From Sulfurimonas sp. (GTDB lineage: Bacteria > Campylobacterota > Campylobacteria > Campylobacterales > Sulfurimonadaceae): a stretch of DNA of 7,888 nt. Position 1 is the first letter of the stretch. Every line of letters begins with the position of its first letter. Both the position numbers and the translations under genes were made by a program. Below, piece after piece: positions 7,078-7,888 of this stretch. Location of the stretch: positions 1 to 7,888 of the forward strand of contig DAOVJL010000046.1 of assembly GCA_030673275.1 (NCBI GenBank). The letters are read 5' to 3'. The notes beneath the pieces were generated by a model. It had not been told where the DNA came from. It ran no database searches and worked only from the letters and a program-made list of their open reading frames with translations.

Positions 7078-7311
7078 CTAAGCATAAATATCTAAAAGAG
7101 CACTAGAATCTGCAGTAGGTTCAACAGTAGGTTCAACTTCTTGCACCTGTGTTTCTTGAAAAGATTGAGCTTTTTCTAAAGACTGGTTCGCAGCTTCTTG
7201 AAGTCCAGAGTCACTTTGTGTGCTACCCTGCTTAACGCTTGAAGTATCCGGTCTGCCAACTTGAACTTGGCTATGGTAAGGTGATTGAAATAAATAGCGA
7301 GTAATTTGCAT
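7078..7311 (-). CDS. Small low-complexity protein of unknown function, 77 aa
   Basis: I do not recognise this family. The gene is supported by a very strong ribosome binding site (AGGAGG, 7317-7322, 5 nt before the ATG), a candidate promoter upstream and a same-strand neighbour downstream. The protein has a distinctive N-terminus (MQITRYLFQSPYHSQVQVGRPD, residues 1-22, split here as MQITRYLFQSPY and HSQVQVGRPD), then a Gln/Ser/Glu-rich, probably disordered middle (about 23-66) without cysteine or hydrophobic segments, and a short aliphatic end (ALLDIYA). There is no signal peptide. VEPTVEPT near residue 60 comes from a perfect 12-bp tandem repeat. Conserved-looking ends joined by a variable linker suggest a small adaptor or regulated protein, but this is a guess. 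The Gln-rich, low-complexity composition fits a real short protein better than a chance frame because the start signals are so good. Confidence 0.72.
   Translation of the reverse strand: MQITRYLFQSPYHSQVQVGRPDTSSVKQGSTQSDSGLQEAANQSLEKAQSFQETQVQEVEPTVEPTADSSALLDIYA
7113..7136. repeat. Perfect 12-bp tandem repeat inside the 77-aa gene
   Basis: CAGTAGGTTCAA occurs twice without a gap (7113-7124 and 7125-7136). On the minus strand it encodes the duplicated VEPT units. Being a multiple of three, gain or loss of a unit would keep the frame, so length variation between strains would be expected. Confidence 0.85.
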
Positions 7312-7316
7312 AACAT

Positions 7317-7322
7317 CCTCCT
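7317..7322 (-). promoter_or_regulatory. Strong ribosome binding site of the 77-aa gene
   Basis: The minus strand reads AGGAGG here, a full match to the anti-Shine-Dalgarno, 5 nt before the ATG at 7311-7309. It is the strongest such site in the window and is the main reason to trust this small gene. An out-of-frame ATG lies 5 bases upstream of the chosen start, directly against the AGGAGG and too close to be used. Confidence 0.8.
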
Positions 7323-7336
7323 CTTTACTTATCTAT

Positions 7337-7345
7337 ATAGTACCA
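7337..7345 (-). promoter_or_regulatory. Candidate extended -10 promoter for the 77-aa gene and thioredoxin-like gene
   Basis: On the minus strand TGG-TACTAT (7345 to 7337) is an extended -10 element (TGn plus -10). Transcription would start near 7330, leaving a leader of about 19 nt before the ATG at 7311. It mirrors the plus-strand element TGG-TATAAT at 7388-7396 across the dyad. Confidence 0.55.
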
Positions 7346-7352
7346 TAAAATT

Positions 7353-7387
7353 TTAAAGTAGAAAATAAAATTATTTTACTACTTTAA
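7353..7387. promoter_or_regulatory. Long inverted repeat (candidate operator) between divergent promoters
   Basis: TTAAAGTAG (7353-7361) is the exact reverse complement of CTACTTTAA (7379-7387). Inside it, AAAATAA (7362-7368) pairs with TTATTTT (7371-7377), leaving only an extra A at 7378 and two central bases. This gives a 16-bp dyad centred near 7370. A second symmetry, TACCAT (7341-7346) with ATGGTA (7387-7392), flanks it. It covers the expected -35 regions of both divergent promoters, which suits a regulator site. It lacks G/C-rich stems and the intergenic setting is divergent, so a terminator is unlikely. Confidence 0.6.
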
Positions 7388-7396
7388 TGGTATAAT
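7388..7396 (+). promoter_or_regulatory. Candidate extended -10 promoter for the aldehyde dehydrogenase
   Basis: TGG-TATAAT is a consensus -10 (7391-7396) with the extended TGn element. The start would be near 7403, giving a leader of about 89 nt before the ATG at 7492. The region where a -35 box would lie (about 7368-7373) falls within the inverted repeat. Confidence 0.65.
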
Positions 7397-7418
7397 TTTC
7401 TTATATAGTGAAGTGCTC

Positions 7419-7440
7419 TAGCTCAAAGAGCTAAGTTTTT
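7419..7440 (+). terminator. Terminator-like hairpin in the leader of the aldehyde dehydrogenase gene
   Basis: TAGCTC (7419-7424), loop AAA, GAGCTA (7428-7433) form a perfect 6-bp stem, followed by AG and five T residues (7436-7440). The layout matches a short intrinsic terminator or attenuator inside the leader, between the promoter and the start codon. A second short stem, AAGC-TAAC-GCTT (7447-7458), follows and shares the AGCTAA sequence with the first, so alternative pairing is conceivable. The stem is short, so real termination is uncertain. Confidence 0.4.
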
Positions 7441-7491
7441 CTAAAGAAGCTAACGCTTTGTGAGTATAGCGATATAAATGGAGTAGTACAG

Positions 7492-7888
7492 ATGAACGCA
7501 AAAATATTTTTCGGCTCAGTTGAAACGGTTAAAGAGAACATTAGTGATAGAGTAAGCCCATACAGTGGCGAGGTAGTCTCTACAGCTCCTGTTTGTACTG
7601 AGCATGATGCAAACAAAGCACTCTCAATTGCGCAGGAGGCGTGTGCAGAGGCTAAAAAATCTACACTTGCACAAAGATGTAACTGGCTTTTAGATGTCGC
7701 AAGTAAGTTAAAAGAAAACAGAGAAGATATAGCTAAGACAATTACTGATGAGGTTGGCAAGCCTATAGCCTTTGCTAGAGTTGAGGTTGATAGATGTATT
7801 GAAACAGTTACTCTGTCCGCTGAGACTATGCGAACAATGCATGGAGAGACTATAAATACAGATGCAATGGCTAGTGGTAAAAAAACCA
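7492..7888 (+). CDS. NAD(P)-dependent aldehyde dehydrogenase, N-terminal part (partial, runs off window)
   Basis: The first 132 residues of an aldehyde dehydrogenase superfamily member, which would oxidise an aldehyde to a carboxylate. Visible family features are SPYSGEVVSTAP at 22-33, where this family typically carries a conserved Asn/Asp-Pro-type opening, the helix ANKALSIAQEA at 40-50, RCNWLLDVASKLKENREDIA at 62-81, and EVGKPIAFARVEVDR at 87-101. The pattern GKPI...AR.EVDR with GETINTD at 118-124 is like the lactaldehyde or non-phosphorylating glyceraldehyde-3-phosphate dehydrogenase branch, rather than succinate-semialdehyde dehydrogenase, but the substrate cannot be fixed. The catalytic Cys and Glu and most of the NAD-binding site lie beyond the window; full members have about 480 residues. 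The ribosome binding site is GGAG at 7480-7483, 8 nt upstream. It is divergent from the 77-aa gene and preceded by a long, structured leader. Confidence 0.85.
   Translation, partial: MNAKIFFGSVETVKENISDRVSPYSGEVVSTAPVCTEHDANKALSIAQEACAEAKKSTLAQRCNWLLDVASKLKENREDIAKTITDEVGKPIAFARVEVDRCIETVTLSAETMRTMHGETINTDAMASGKKT

Noticed and set aside
7431..7760. 109-residue minus-strand frame opposite the aldehyde dehydrogenase
   Set aside because: It lies antisense to a clear aldehyde dehydrogenase N-terminus, covers its leader and has no family-like sequence, so it is a shadow.

Overview
The window is AT-rich (roughly one-third G+C by eye) and densely packed with genes. It looks like a chromosomal segment of a Campylobacterota (epsilonproteobacterial) organism, most likely a Sulfurimonas-like sulfur or hydrogen oxidiser. 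The protein sequences, the codon bias towards A/T, the AT-rich extended -10 promoters and the gene order all point that way. From memory, the order exported protein - aminotransferase - hom - yraN matches Campylobacter jejuni Cj0151c-Cj0150c-Cj0149c-Cj0148c. The genus is an inference, not something demonstrated here.

Layout: (a) 1-943 holds the last 22 codons of an upstream gene, overlapping by 7 nt a predicted exported protein of unknown function. (b) 1013-6660 is a tightly spaced plus-strand run: alaC-type alanine aminotransferase, hom (homoserine dehydrogenase), a short-chain dehydrogenase, a cytoplasmic molybdopterin formate dehydrogenase-type catalytic subunit with Cys at the Sec position, and a YraN-family protein. 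Gaps of 1 to 18 nt and no internal terminator suggest one transcript starting from the promoter near 979. (c) 6650-7311, minus strand, holds an exported thioredoxin-fold protein (CRWC) preceded by a 77-residue low-complexity protein. (d) 7312-7491 is a divergent regulatory region with a long perfect-to-near-perfect dyad, an extended -10 promoter on each side, and a terminator-like hairpin in the plus-strand leader. (e) 7492-7888 is the N-terminal 132 residues of an NAD(P)-dependent aldehyde dehydrogenase that runs off the window.

Together alaC and hom supply alanine and the aspartate-family branch to threonine and methionine. The short-chain dehydrogenase and the formate dehydrogenase-like enzyme are the accessory part of the operon. 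The latter has no electron-transfer subunit, no FdhD-type maturation gene and no Tat signal in view, so its physiological partner is the main open question. I do not see mobile elements, CRISPR arrays, tRNA or rRNA genes. I found no clear evidence for a wholly novel system; the best leads are the orphan formate dehydrogenase and the architecture of the divergent promoter region.
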